This document shows, piece by piece, positions 1-7,383 of a stretch of 64,000 nt of DNA. A program made the position numbers and the translations under genes. The notes below the pieces were generated by a model. The model was given only the letters and a program-made list of their open reading frames with translations. It searched no databases and was not told the origin of the DNA. The DNA is from Lysobacterales bacterium (GTDB lineage Bacteria > Pseudomonadota > Gammaproteobacteria > Xanthomonadales > Xanthomonadaceae): assembly GCA_020442465.1 (NCBI GenBank), contig JAGRJY010000178.1, positions 1-64,000 of the forward strand, in the 5' to 3' direction. The first letter of the stretch is position 1. Each line of letters opens with the position of its first letter.

Positions 1-273
1 GCCAAAATCTCGAACTTTGCCGTACGCTCTTTCATGGGCCCGCCCCTCGCTGCCGTTGGTCCTCATTGGATACCACCGTGGCGCAAACGACGCCTCGGCG
101 AGGGGCGAGTCCATCCAATTACAGGGGCGTTGCGAAGCCTGAATTGCTGCCACGGGCTCGACTTCCTGTAGGAGGGAATTCATTCCCGACCAGAGTCTGC
201 GAAGGCGCACGTCGCCGCGATGGCGATGTGGCGGTCGGGGATGAGTCCCATTCCGCACGAGCGTCGGGAGAAT

Positions 274-354
274 CCTGTAGGAGCGAATTCATTCGCGACC
301 GTGCGCGCCCGGAAACCGAAGACGTCAGGTCGGGGATGAATCCCCTCCTACAGG
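274..354. repeat. BIME-like inverted REP pair, copy 1
   Basis: Two REP units face each other. The outer arms CCTGTAGGAG and CTCCTACAGG are perfectly complementary, and inside them are two hairpins, GCGAAT-TC-ATTCGC and GGGGAT-GA-ATCCCC. The unit could fold as a cruciform or as a branched RNA. It differs from the copy at 557-637 by about one base, so the two are recent duplicates or are kept alike by gene conversion. Confidence 0.85.
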
Positions 355-556
355 GGCGCCGCGCGCGTCCCGTGCGTGCGAATGGAGTCAAGCCTGCCCG
401 TGGGCACGTGCCGTGCCCTCCGCCGGAAATGAGTCACATCCCGCACGAGCGTCGGCTGAATCCTGTAGGAGCGAATGCATTCGCGACCGTGCGTGCCCTG
501 CCAACCAAGGCGCCTGGTCGGGGATGAGTCCCATCCCGCACGAGCGTCGGGTGAAT

Positions 557-637
557 CCTGTAGGAGCGAATTCATTCGCGACCGTGCGCGCCCGGAAACC
601 GAAGGCGTCAGGTCGGGGATGAATCCCCTCCTACAGG
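557..637. repeat. BIME-like inverted REP pair, copy 2
   Basis: This is the second nearly identical copy of the 81-base inverted REP pair at 274-354. The two differ in the linker (GAAGGCG here, GAAGACG in copy 1). The similarity continues upstream through GATGAGTCCCAT and CGCACGAGCGTCGG, so the repeating period is about 280 bases with a divergent single unit at 462 between the copies. Confidence 0.85.
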
Positions 638-796
638 GGCGTCGGTTGATCTCTGTGGGGGTGAATGCGCGGGCGACGGCGGCGTTGAGGGCCTCCGACG
701 CGCCATGTCGGCGCCGAGACCTTGCGTGCGGGATCGTGGCAGCGCCATCTTCGCCCCCGACTGCGTACCGGCATCTTCCGCCCGTCCCTCGCGCTG

Positions 797-1549
797 CTAG
801 GCGCCGACCGCTTCGCCTTGCCGTCGGAACGGCGCGAACAGGGCCAGACTCCAGGGGCGGCTGGCCAACACCAGACTGAGACCGACGCGCTCCGCAGCCG
901 GCAGCGCCGCGTCCTGCGCCATCATCAGGTCGAACTCTTCGGCGAGCTCCTGCAACCTGCGCTCGATCACCTCCGCGCTGCGCGATGACACCATGCCGCT
1001 GAGCAACAGCAGTCGATCGTGCTCGCGATCGAAGCCGCGCTTGAAGAATTCCGGCAGCAGCGTGTGCTGGAAGAAACGCTGCATCGGGCCCTCGCGCCGC
1101 CAGCGAAAGTTGCGGCGGGTACGCGGACGGGTGCGATTGCCCGGCAGCAGCTCGACAATGCCGAGCCGGTCGAGCCGCGCCAGCAGCAGCGTCCATTGCG
1201 CCTCGGTCCAGCTGTAGCGCTCGAGCACCTCTTTCTGCTGCCAGCGGTTGAGCACCAGGTACAGGGTGAGCAGCAGCGCCGGATCGTCCACGAGTGCCTG
1301 CTCTTGCGCGGCGCTCAGTTCGTCCAGCGGCGCGCGCTCGCGATGCGCCTCGGCAGCGAGTTCGGCGAGGCCGATATCGAGCACCTGGCAGATCTCATCC
1401 AGCCGTTTCACCGAAATGGCACCGCGGGAAAACATCCGCTTGACCGTGGCTTCGCTCAGGCTGAGCCGTCCGGCCAGCACCGCGTAAGTGATGCCCTGCG
1501 CCTTCAGAAGTCGTTTCAGGGCCTGGATCAGTTCGGACAGCAATGCCAT
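797..1549 (-). CDS. XRE-family helix-turn-helix transcriptional regulator
   Basis: A 250-residue predicted cytoplasmic DNA-binding protein. Residues about 10-65 form a Cro/C1-type HTH: a first helix around ITYAVLAGRLSLSEATVKRM, then the wing segment ISVKRLDEICQVLDI. The remaining 180 residues are helical and basic with no domain I can name. The frame is open for another 61 codons upstream, but the ATG at 1549 begins with MALLSELIQ, as is usual for this regulator type. It diverges from the secreted-protein gene at 1655, and a palindrome lies in the shared intergenic space, so autoregulation and control of that operon are plausible. The regulated signal is unknown. Confidence 0.8.
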   Translation of the reverse strand: MALLSELIQALKRLLKAQGITYAVLAGRLSLSEATVKRMFSRGAISVKRLDEICQVLDIGLAELAAEAHRERAPLDELSAAQEQALVDDPALLLTLYLVLNRWQQKEVLERYSWTEAQWTLLLARLDRLGIVELLPGNRTRPRTRRNFRWRREGPMQRFFQHTLLPEFFKRGFDREHDRLLLLSGMVSSRSAEVIERRLQELAEEFDLMMAQDAALPAAERVGLSLVLASRPWSLALFAPFRRQGEAVGA

Positions 1550-1582
1550 GGGTAGCGTTTTTCGATACTTGTTGGGTCTGAT

Positions 1583-1596
1583 TACGATACATCGTA
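1583..1596. promoter_or_regulatory. Candidate operator palindrome between divergent genes
   Basis: TACGAT-AC-ATCGTA is a perfect inverted repeat with six-base arms. It lies 34 bases upstream of the XRE regulator start and 59 bases before the gene at 1655, in an AT-rich island. A related CGATAC half-site occurs at 1563. The position fits an operator for the XRE regulator, but this is inferred from position only. Confidence 0.45.
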
Positions 1597-1654
1597 TTTC
1601 CTTGTTGACCCAATCATGGTCCCCATCCAGTGTGCAGGCCACAGGAGGTGACTC

Positions 1655-2080
1655 ATGACGAATGCATCGGCTTCCCCGTTTTCCGGCCTGTTGATGGCCC
1701 TGGTTCTCACGATCGGCGCCGAGGCGGCACACGCGCAGAGCGACGCCAGCCGTGCGTCCGCGGCGAGCATCAAATCGCTATCGGTTTTGCCGGCTGCTTC
1801 AATGGAGTTCGTCGCCGCCGGCGGTGCGCTGACCGTCGCCGCGCTACGCCCTGTCGGACACGCCTTCGAAGTCGTGCTGCACGGCGCCGCGGCCAGTGCC
1901 GAGGTCACCGTACTGGTGTCGACGGAAACGGCGCGCGGTGTCTCCCTGGCCGTCGGCAGCGGCGTGCGGGTGGTGGCGGTCTCGGCAGGATTCCTGCTCG
2001 TGGCGTCGGGCGAGGCCATCGCCTTCATCCCCGACGCTCTCGCGGCCAGCCTGGTTCACCGCAGGGAGATCCATCGATGA
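1655..2080 (+). CDS. Secreted small protein of unknown function
   Basis: A 141-residue protein with a Sec signal peptide: short N-terminus, hydrophobic FSGLLMALVLTIGAEAAHA, and a cleavage site after AHA-Q. The mature part is rich in Ala, Val and Ser and is predicted to form beta strands; it contains no catalytic motif I recognise. AGGAGGT lies upstream of the ATG. The stop overlaps the start of the next gene (ATGA at 2077-2080), so the two are almost certainly translated together. The signal peptide implies the periplasm or cell surface. The tight link to the DUF2145 protein suggests a shared role, which is not known. Confidence 0.75.
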   Translation: MTNASASPFSGLLMALVLTIGAEAAHAQSDASRASAASIKSLSVLPAASMEFVAAGGALTVAALRPVGHAFEVVLHGAAASAEVTVLVSTETARGVSLAVGSGVRVVAVSAGFLLVASGEAIAFIPDALAASLVHRREIHR

Positions 2081-2889
2081 AGGGCCTGCGATCCGTTCTG
2101 TTCGTGCTGGTCATGGTTTGGGTGCTGCCCGCCGTAGCAGGCAGCGCGTGCAGCGAGCGCGCGGCGCCGCCCGAGCATCTGGCCCGAGCCGCCGAGGCCG
2201 CCGTACGCACGGCTCGGGCGCTGGATGAAGTCGACGCGCCGGTCGCCCTGCTCTCGCGTGTGGGCACTGACCTCTCCGAGTACGGCCTGCGATACAGCCA
2301 TGTCGCCTTCGTGGTGCGTGATCATCCAGACGGACGCTGGACGGTGGTGCACCTGCTCAACCACTGCAATACCGATCGCTCGGCCCTGTTCAACGAAGGG
2401 TTGCTCAATTTCTTCGCCGACGATCTGGTCAACTTCGATGCGCGGATCACCTGGCTGCGACCGGCAGCGGCCGACGCGGTCCTCGATGCATTGTCCGGCA
2501 CCTTGCCGACGCGGCTGCACGAGGCGCACTACAACGTCATCGCCCGCTTCGACAGCGACGACACCCAGAACTCGACGTCCTGGGTGCTGGACCTGCTGAT
2601 GGCCGCCGAACTGGATCGCAGCGCGGGACGTCGCCGCGCCCAGTCGCTCGCGCGCGCCCAGGGCTTCGAGCCCGACACGATCCGGATTCCCTACACCCGT
2701 CGTTTGGCCGGCGGCCTGTTCGCCGCGAATGCTAGCTTCACTGACCACCCGGTGTCGGCGCGCCTGTCAGGCCGCTATGAGGTGGTGACCGTGCGCTCGA
2801 TCCTTCGCCACCTCGCCCGGCAGGACCAGGTCCTCGACGAACGCGAGTGGCGGTCCGGCGTCGAGCTCGGCCGACCCGGGCCGGCGTAG
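2077..2889 (+). CDS. DUF2145 domain-containing exported protein
   Basis: A 270-residue protein that starts at the ATG overlapping the previous stop codon. Residues 1-21 are a signal peptide ending AVAGSA. The body matches the DUF2145 pattern as I remember it: a segment around VDAPVALLSRVGTDLSEYGL, then RYSHVAFVVRDHPDGRW, HLLNHCNTD and LHEAHYNVIARF. The conserved His and Cys positions and the HVAF and HYN motifs recall NlpC/P60-like folds, but I cannot assign a reaction. It is the second gene of a two-gene operon behind the XRE regulator. Confidence 0.8.
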   Translation: MKGLRSVLFVLVMVWVLPAVAGSACSERAAPPEHLARAAEAAVRTARALDEVDAPVALLSRVGTDLSEYGLRYSHVAFVVRDHPDGRWTVVHLLNHCNTDRSALFNEGLLNFFADDLVNFDARITWLRPAAADAVLDALSGTLPTRLHEAHYNVIARFDSDDTQNSTSWVLDLLMAAELDRSAGRRRAQSLARAQGFEPDTIRIPYTRRLAGGLFAANASFTDHPVSARLSGRYEVVTVRSILRHLARQDQVLDEREWRSGVELGRPGPA

Positions 2890-2931
2890 CCAGCCCGTTC
2901 GAATCCATCCACGCCCGACCAGGAGCCTTGC

Positions 2932-3429
2932 ATGCACCGATCAACCTTTTCCGCCGAACACCCGATCGGACTCGAACCGGTCGATGCCCCGCTCACCCCG
3001 CGCCCATTCGCGAGCCATGACATGAACAGCCAAGGCATCCGTCCCACTCCCGCCTTTGTCGGCGCCGCCTGGACGGCGCTGTTCACCGGCGCCATCACCT
3101 ACTGCATCGGCCTTTGGAACACACGCGCGATGCAGCTCAACGAAAAAGGTTACTACCTCATCCTGCTGTGCTTCGGCCTGTTTTCGGCAGTGTCGCTGCA
3201 GAAGTCGGTGCGCGACCGCGTCGAGCAGCTGCCGGTTTCCGGCCTCTACTTCGGACTGTGCTGGCTGTCGCTGGGCCTATCTCTGCTGTTCCTGACCGTC
3301 GGCCTGTGGAACGCGGACCTCGAGGTGGCTGAGAAGGGCTTCTATGCCATGGCCTATGTGCTCAGCCTGTTTGCTGCCGTCGCCGTGCAGAAGAACGTAC
3401 GCGACATGGCCGCGGCCGAGGAAGACTGA
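2932..3429 (+). CDS. yiaA: YiaA/YiaB-family inner membrane protein
   Basis: A 165-residue inner membrane protein with two tandem YiaAB two-helix domains. Each contains the family signature, first GLWNTRAMQLNEKGYY then GLWNADLEVAEKGFY, followed by VQK-VRD motifs (LQKSVRD, VQKNVRD). Four membrane helices are expected. It aligns along its length with E. coli YiaA as I recall it. The ATG at 2932 has AGGAG six bases upstream. The family-like start MNSQGIRPT at 3022 lacks a good ribosome site, so the N-terminus is uncertain by 30 residues. The E. coli homologue has no settled function. Confidence 0.88.
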   Translation: MHRSTFSAEHPIGLEPVDAPLTPRPFASHDMNSQGIRPTPAFVGAAWTALFTGAITYCIGLWNTRAMQLNEKGYYLILLCFGLFSAVSLQKSVRDRVEQLPVSGLYFGLCWLSLGLSLLFLTVGLWNADLEVAEKGFYAMAYVLSLFAAVAVQKNVRDMAAAEED

Positions 3430-3562
3430 CTGGTACCGAGCGAGACGATCACGCCTTTCCAGGTGAAGGATTCGGCACGGCGCGTGGGCCAGGCGCTGCG
3501 CTCCGAAGTCAACGGCGCGCCGCCGCCCGGCTGGCCAGTCCACGCGATCTACTTCATGTGAT

Positions 3563-3952
3563 CTAGTCCATGCGTTCGATCCCATCGGGCATGCGCACCC
3601 ACGCGTGCATGCGCTCCTCATAGACTGAGAACGCCGGCGCGGGAAACCCCGGGTCGGCGAAGGCGCCGACGGGCACCGCGAAACGCGGATCACCCTCGAT
3701 CTGGTACCAGACGGTCGAGCCGCAGTTTGGGCAGAAGGTCTGGGTGATGCGCGACCCGGAATCGCCGCTGCGCACGAAGGTCTTGCCCTCGCCTGCAGTC
3801 TCCACGTTGGCCGGGTCGAATCGCGCCTGCATCGCGAACACGCTGCCGCTGCGCTTCTGGCACTCGAGGCAGTGGCACACCGATACGCGCACGGGCTCGC
3901 CACGCACGCGAATGCGCAGCCCTCCACAGCTGCAGCTCGCTTCCCTATCCAT
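3563..3952 (-). CDS. GFA-family zinc-binding protein (glutathione-dependent formaldehyde-activating enzyme-like)
   Basis: A 129-residue protein with the zinc ligand pattern of the GFA (Mss4-like) fold: CSCGG near the N-terminus, CHCLECQKRSGS in the middle and FCPNCGS towards the end. The fold is known from glutathione-dependent formaldehyde-activating enzyme, but most bacterial members have no demonstrated reaction, so formaldehyde activity should not be assumed. I chose the ATG at 3952 because the ligand pattern begins there; the open frame upstream to 4069 overlaps the next gene and looks non-native. Confidence 0.88.
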   Translation of the reverse strand: MDREASCSCGGLRIRVRGEPVRVSVCHCLECQKRSGSVFAMQARFDPANVETAGEGKTFVRSGDSGSRITQTFCPNCGSTVWYQIEGDPRFAVPVGAFADPGFPAPAFSVYEERMHAWVRMPDGIERMD

Positions 3953-4026
3953 CCCGTCGACGCATCCGATGCACTCCAAGCGAAGATGGCACTGGCCCGA
4001 ATCCCCACACAACGCCTGTGCGAGCG

Positions 4027-4329
4027 CTAGTCGACACGACACTCCCCTTCCGCGACGAGACAAACCCACGCGCCGTCACCTGCCGCGGCGCGCACGGCAT
4101 CGCGCAGGCCCGCAGCGTCACCCTCGGCGACAAGGGCGATCGGTGTGCCGGCAGCGTCCGATCGGTAGGCACGCCAACGACCCGGCAATGATTCGCAGAC
4201 ATCCAGCCAGCTCGCTGCTGGCCCTGACGCACCGCAGCCCACGCAGCGCGTGAAGAAACTGCCGTGGCGCACGAAGGTCAGCACGGATCCGCCACAGTCC
4301 GCGCAGCGCTCCCGGCACGACTCAGTCAT
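4027..4329 (-). CDS. Small zinc-ribbon-like protein
   Basis: A 100-residue protein. The N-terminus carries two Cys pairs, CADC and CVGC, about 17 residues apart, which makes a probable zinc ribbon. The rest is an alpha/beta-looking segment ending in CLVAEGECRVD. It lies on the same strand as the GFA gene, 75 bases upstream of that gene's start. I do not recognise the family. The Cys pairs and normal codon use support a real gene; the function is unknown. Confidence 0.55.
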   Translation of the reverse strand: MTESCRERCADCGGSVLTFVRHGSFFTRCVGCGASGPAASWLDVCESLPGRWRAYRSDAAGTPIALVAEGDAAGLRDAVRAAAGDGAWVCLVAEGECRVD

Positions 4330-4503
4330 GAGCCATTCCTGCCCGCGTGCTTCGATGCGCTGTCGGCAGCGTGCCGCGCAAGCTGCTTCGACGTTGGAGC
4401 AAGCGAATCAGGGCGGTATCCGACGGACAGCGGTCGAGTTCAGCATTCAACGCCACGCCGCCGCATGACGCTTCGGCGCCTTGCGTTCGCGCAACGGCGG
4501 GGA

Positions 4504-4833
4504 TCACAGCGTGCAACACAGCGGACGCGGCTGCAGTGCCCACCATCCGAACGTCCCGAGGACCAGCGCCGCCACACTGCAGTACACCGCGGTACGCAGC
4601 GAGCCCTTGCGTGGAGAAGGCGCCGTCAGCCAGAGCGCGGCCGCAGGCAGCAGGGTGCAGCCCCACCAGCGATAGCTGACGAACAGCCATCGCATCGGCC
4701 GATCGAGATCGTTGCGGAAGGGCGCGTACAGCGCTTCGTAGTGCGGCACCAGCGCCAGCGCGACAAGACAGACGCCACCCAGAAGCATGAGCCCGAAGGT
4801 GAGCAGGCCGAAGTCGCGTATTGAACTGTGCAT
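4504..4833 (-). CDS. Small integral membrane protein of unknown function
   Basis: A 109-residue protein with three likely membrane helices: FGLLTFGLMLLGGVCLVALAL near the start, WWGCTLLPAAALWLTA in the middle and VYCSVAALVLGTFGWWAL near the end. A strong ribosome site (GAGGGGAA) precedes the ATG at 4833. No family recognised. It may share a transcript with the zinc-ribbon gene downstream, 174 bases away. Confidence 0.6.
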   Translation of the reverse strand: MHSSIRDFGLLTFGLMLLGGVCLVALALVPHYEALYAPFRNDLDRPMRWLFVSYRWWGCTLLPAAALWLTAPSPRKGSLRTAVYCSVAALVLGTFGWWALQPRPLCCTL

Positions 4834-5149
4834 GGCAAGTTCCCCTCATCGCACGCGGGCACGCCGAGCGAGGCGCACAACGCGTTGCGCCCTCTGAGCA
4901 TAGCGCGGTAGCCAGTGCGACGGCAGCCACGGGTAATCCATGCCTTGCAATCGCATCTGGGCTAGGCGCTTGGGGCCCATCGCGTCTCGATGGATCATCC
5001 AGTTCGGTACTGCCCTGACCGGTCTCGCACGCCTCGATCCGGGGCACCCACCCTCGCCACTCTCGTGCGCGGCCCCGTTCCGGCCCGCGCGGCGTCCGAC
5101 GATCCGACTGGTCGGTGGTCTGCCGCAAGCGTGTCGGCAACGCCCCGTA
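4834..5149. other. Intergenic stretch, at most one doubtful small gene
   Basis: These 316 bases separate the small membrane-protein gene from the NarL-type regulator. The only candidate is a minus-strand frame (ATG at 4998 or 4980, stop at 4846) encoding about 45-50 basic residues with the segment MDYPWLPSHWLPRYAQ. It has no domain and weak support. I see no terminator with a T-run. Confidence 0.5.
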
Positions 5150-5827
5150 TCAAGGCTCCAAAGCGTCATCCGGGCGGCGCTTCATTCCGCTCTTCCAGGC
5201 GAATACGGCAGCCTGGGTGCGATCGCCGACCCGCAGCTTCGACAGCAGGTTGCTGACGTGGGTCTTCACGGTCTTCTCCCCGATGCCGAGTCGCTCGGCA
5301 ATCTGCTGATTGCTCAAGCCTTCGGCGACCAGGAACAGCGCCTCGCGTTCTCGTTCGCTGAGCAGATCCAATCCGTCCGGCGCCGCGCTGGGCATCGACG
5401 GGCTGCGCACGGCGTCCATCAGGAAGCCGGTAATCCTCGGATGCAGAACGGCGATGCCGGCCGCCGCCTTGCGCACCGCATCGACCAGCGCATCGGCGTC
5501 AACGTCCTTCAGCAGACACGACAGCGCGCCGGCCTGGACCGCCGAAACGATCTGCTGTTGGTCTTCGAAGGACGTCAGCAACACCACCTGAGTTGCCGGA
5601 CTCTTGACTCGAATTTCCCGAATCGCGGCGACGCCGCCGCCTGGCATGACCAGATCGACCAGCGCCACGTCAGGCTGCTCGCGATTGCACAGTGCGACGG
5701 CGCTGGCGGCATCGCCGGCCTCACCGACGATGGCAATATCGGAATAGGTTTCCAGAAACCCGCGTATGCCGTTTCTGACCAGTTCGTGGTCGTCTGCGAT
5801 GACGATGCGAAGCGGAATGTCGGTCAT
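5150..5827 (-). CDS. NarL/FixJ-family response regulator
   Basis: A 225-residue cytoplasmic transcription factor of a two-component system. The receiver domain (about residues 6-120) has the acidic pair DD at 12-13, the phosphoacceptor Asp58 in VALVDLVMPGG and the conserved Lys in CLLKDVD. A LuxR-type HTH (about residues 150-215) contains LSEREREALFLVAEG and EKTVKTHVSNLL. Its start overlaps the stop of the upstream kinase by four bases (ATGA), so the two are translated as a pair. The target genes are not evident; the TonB receptor upstream of the pair is transcribed in the same direction. Confidence 0.93.
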   Translation of the reverse strand: MTDIPLRIVIADDHELVRNGIRGFLETYSDIAIVGEAGDAASAVALCNREQPDVALVDLVMPGGGVAAIREIRVKSPATQVVLLTSFEDQQQIVSAVQAGALSCLLKDVDADALVDAVRKAAAGIAVLHPRITGFLMDAVRSPSMPSAAPDGLDLLSEREREALFLVAEGLSNQQIAERLGIGEKTVKTHVSNLLSKLRVGDRTQAAVFAWKSGMKRRPDDALEP

Positions 5828-7293
5828 GGTGAAGGTCGTGCCGTCACGCGGATGCGTACCCCGCCAGTATCGGTGGATTGCAGCGCAAATTCACCGCCAG
5901 GCAGCGAGCATGCCCGCTCGCGCATGTTCACGAGGCCCATTCCCGGTATGGCCGTCGGGCTCATGCCCCGACCATCGTCGGTAATCTCCAGCACGAGTTC
6001 GCCGTGATCGACGCGCAGATCGATGACAACGCGCGTGGCCGCGCTATGCCGCAGCACGTTGGAGAGTGCCTCATCGACGATGCGCACCAGGGCCTCGTCC
6101 ACTTCCGGCGGAAAGTCGGGCGTGGCTGCCAGGTTCAGATCAAGATCAATCTGACCGACTTGCGCCCAGTCCTGGGCGCGCAGGCGCAGTCGCTCGGCGA
6201 ACGGCATGTGCGCGTCGGGCGCACGCAACTCGTCGAGAATCTGGCCCAGATCGTGCTGAATCTGTTGACTGAGCCGCTCCACCTGCAGGATGCGTTCACC
6301 GACCATGTGCTCGCCAAGCTGACGCCGCAGCGTGGCCAGCTGCAGGTTCATCGCGAACGCTTTCTGCTTGACCGTGTCGTGCAGGTCACGTGCGAGGCGC
6401 TGGCGTTCGCTGAGCGTCGCCAGTTGCGCACGGGAGTGGATCAGCGTCTTCAGGTCCAGCGCCATCCGATCCAGCAAGTCCGAAAGCCGACCCAGCTCGT
6501 CGCTACTGCGGTCGTCGATACTCTCGCCGAAGTTGCCTCTACGCCAAGCGCTGGCCGCACGCGCGACGCGGTTCAGTCGTCGCGTCACCCAGGTCGCGAG
6601 GAAGAAGGATGCAACGAGGCCGAACACCAGTACATACCCCAACACGATCGGCCAATCGAAGCGCACATCGTTCAATAACGAAGACCACGGCAAGGGCAGG
6701 CGCAGTTCAAGAAACAGAAGTCCCACCACCCTATCCGTGGCATCACGGACCGGCGCCAGAACGCGGCGCACACTGCCGGTGCCTTCGCCGGCTGCGGCCG
6801 GCAGCATCCTTGCCGAGGTGGCGCCGGCGAAGCCACCGAACTCGACCTCGGCAATGGGCGAATCTGCAGCTGCCGCCCGGATATCGGCAGGCAGGGGGCG
6901 TTGCTGGTTCGCGACAGGATAGCCTGCGATGCTGTGGCCTTCTGTATCGAACACCGCCACCGAGATCGGTGCGCGGGTCAGCTCCAGCAGGACATAGGAT
7001 TCGTCGGCCAGTCCCCCGTTCGGCTGCTGCAGTTTCAGTGCGAGCGCTTCACTCCACGCGCGCAGCATCGGGACCGCATCTGCCGAGGGCGGAGACCAGT
7101 CCCTGGCCAGGTCCCGCGCCGCAGCATCGGCAACTTCTACAAGCGCACCGTCATCGACGCGACCCATCAGCTGCCGGTATTCGAACATGAGCGTCGTCGA
7201 CTCCACCAGCAACAGGCTCGGCAGCGACAGCAGCATGTAGAACATGGCCAACTTGAACACCAGTCCGCGCAGACGTGGCCGCTTCGTCTTCAT
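5824..7293 (-). CDS. HisKA_3-type membrane sensor histidine kinase
   Basis: A 489-residue inner membrane sensor. There are two membrane helices (about residues 12-32 and 215-240) around a periplasmic sensory region of some 180 residues with no recognised fold. A HAMP linker follows (VTRRLNRVARAASAWRRGNF), then the HisKA_3 phosphoacceptor box RDLHDTVKQ with His305, then the ATPase domain with DEALSNVLRHSA and DDGRGM. This is the NarX/LiaS kinase class that pairs with NarL-type regulators, and its partner is the overlapping gene at 5150. The ATG at 7293 was chosen; a TTG ten codons upstream is the only alternative. Confidence 0.92.
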   Translation of the reverse strand: MKTKRPRLRGLVFKLAMFYMLLSLPSLLLVESTTLMFEYRQLMGRVDDGALVEVADAAARDLARDWSPPSADAVPMLRAWSEALALKLQQPNGGLADESYVLLELTRAPISVAVFDTEGHSIAGYPVANQQRPLPADIRAAAADSPIAEVEFGGFAGATSARMLPAAAGEGTGSVRRVLAPVRDATDRVVGLLFLELRLPLPWSSLLNDVRFDWPIVLGYVLVFGLVASFFLATWVTRRLNRVARAASAWRRGNFGESIDDRSSDELGRLSDLLDRMALDLKTLIHSRAQLATLSERQRLARDLHDTVKQKAFAMNLQLATLRRQLGEHMVGERILQVERLSQQIQHDLGQILDELRAPDAHMPFAERLRLRAQDWAQVGQIDLDLNLAATPDFPPEVDEALVRIVDEALSNVLRHSAATRVVIDLRVDHGELVLEITDDGRGMSPTAIPGMGLVNMRERACSLPGGEFALQSTDTGGVRIRVTARPSP

Positions 7294-7383
7294 GCATCGC
7301 CGGTACTTCGAACGGGACGACAAGAATAGCGGTTGTGCCGGAGCCGACGCTGACGGGTCGGCTGCGCCATGGTGGATGCCCGG

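Larger units (their letters stand above)
165..637. repeat. REP/BIME-like palindromic repeat array in a gene-free stretch (1-796)
   Basis: The first 796 bases hold no convincing gene. They carry at least six copies of a 27-base element that begins CCTGTAGGAG and ends CGACC, with a small hairpin inside (for example GCGAAT-TC-ATTCGC). Forward copies lie at 165-191, 274-300, 462-488 and 557-583. Inverted copies lie at 328-354 and 611-637. A degenerate spacer containing CGCACGAGCGTCGG also recurs, at about 255 and 540. This looks like the REP/BIME elements common in Pseudomonas and Xanthomonadales intergenic DNA. The short open frames here are products of the repeats, not genes. Confidence 0.85.

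Noticed and set aside
165..637. CRISPR array
   Set aside because: Repeats are palindromic, occur in both orientations, and have irregular spacing with similar spacers; this is REP/BIME.
4846..4998. Possible 50-residue basic protein
   Set aside because: No domain, no clear ribosome site; could be real but the sequence alone does not support it.
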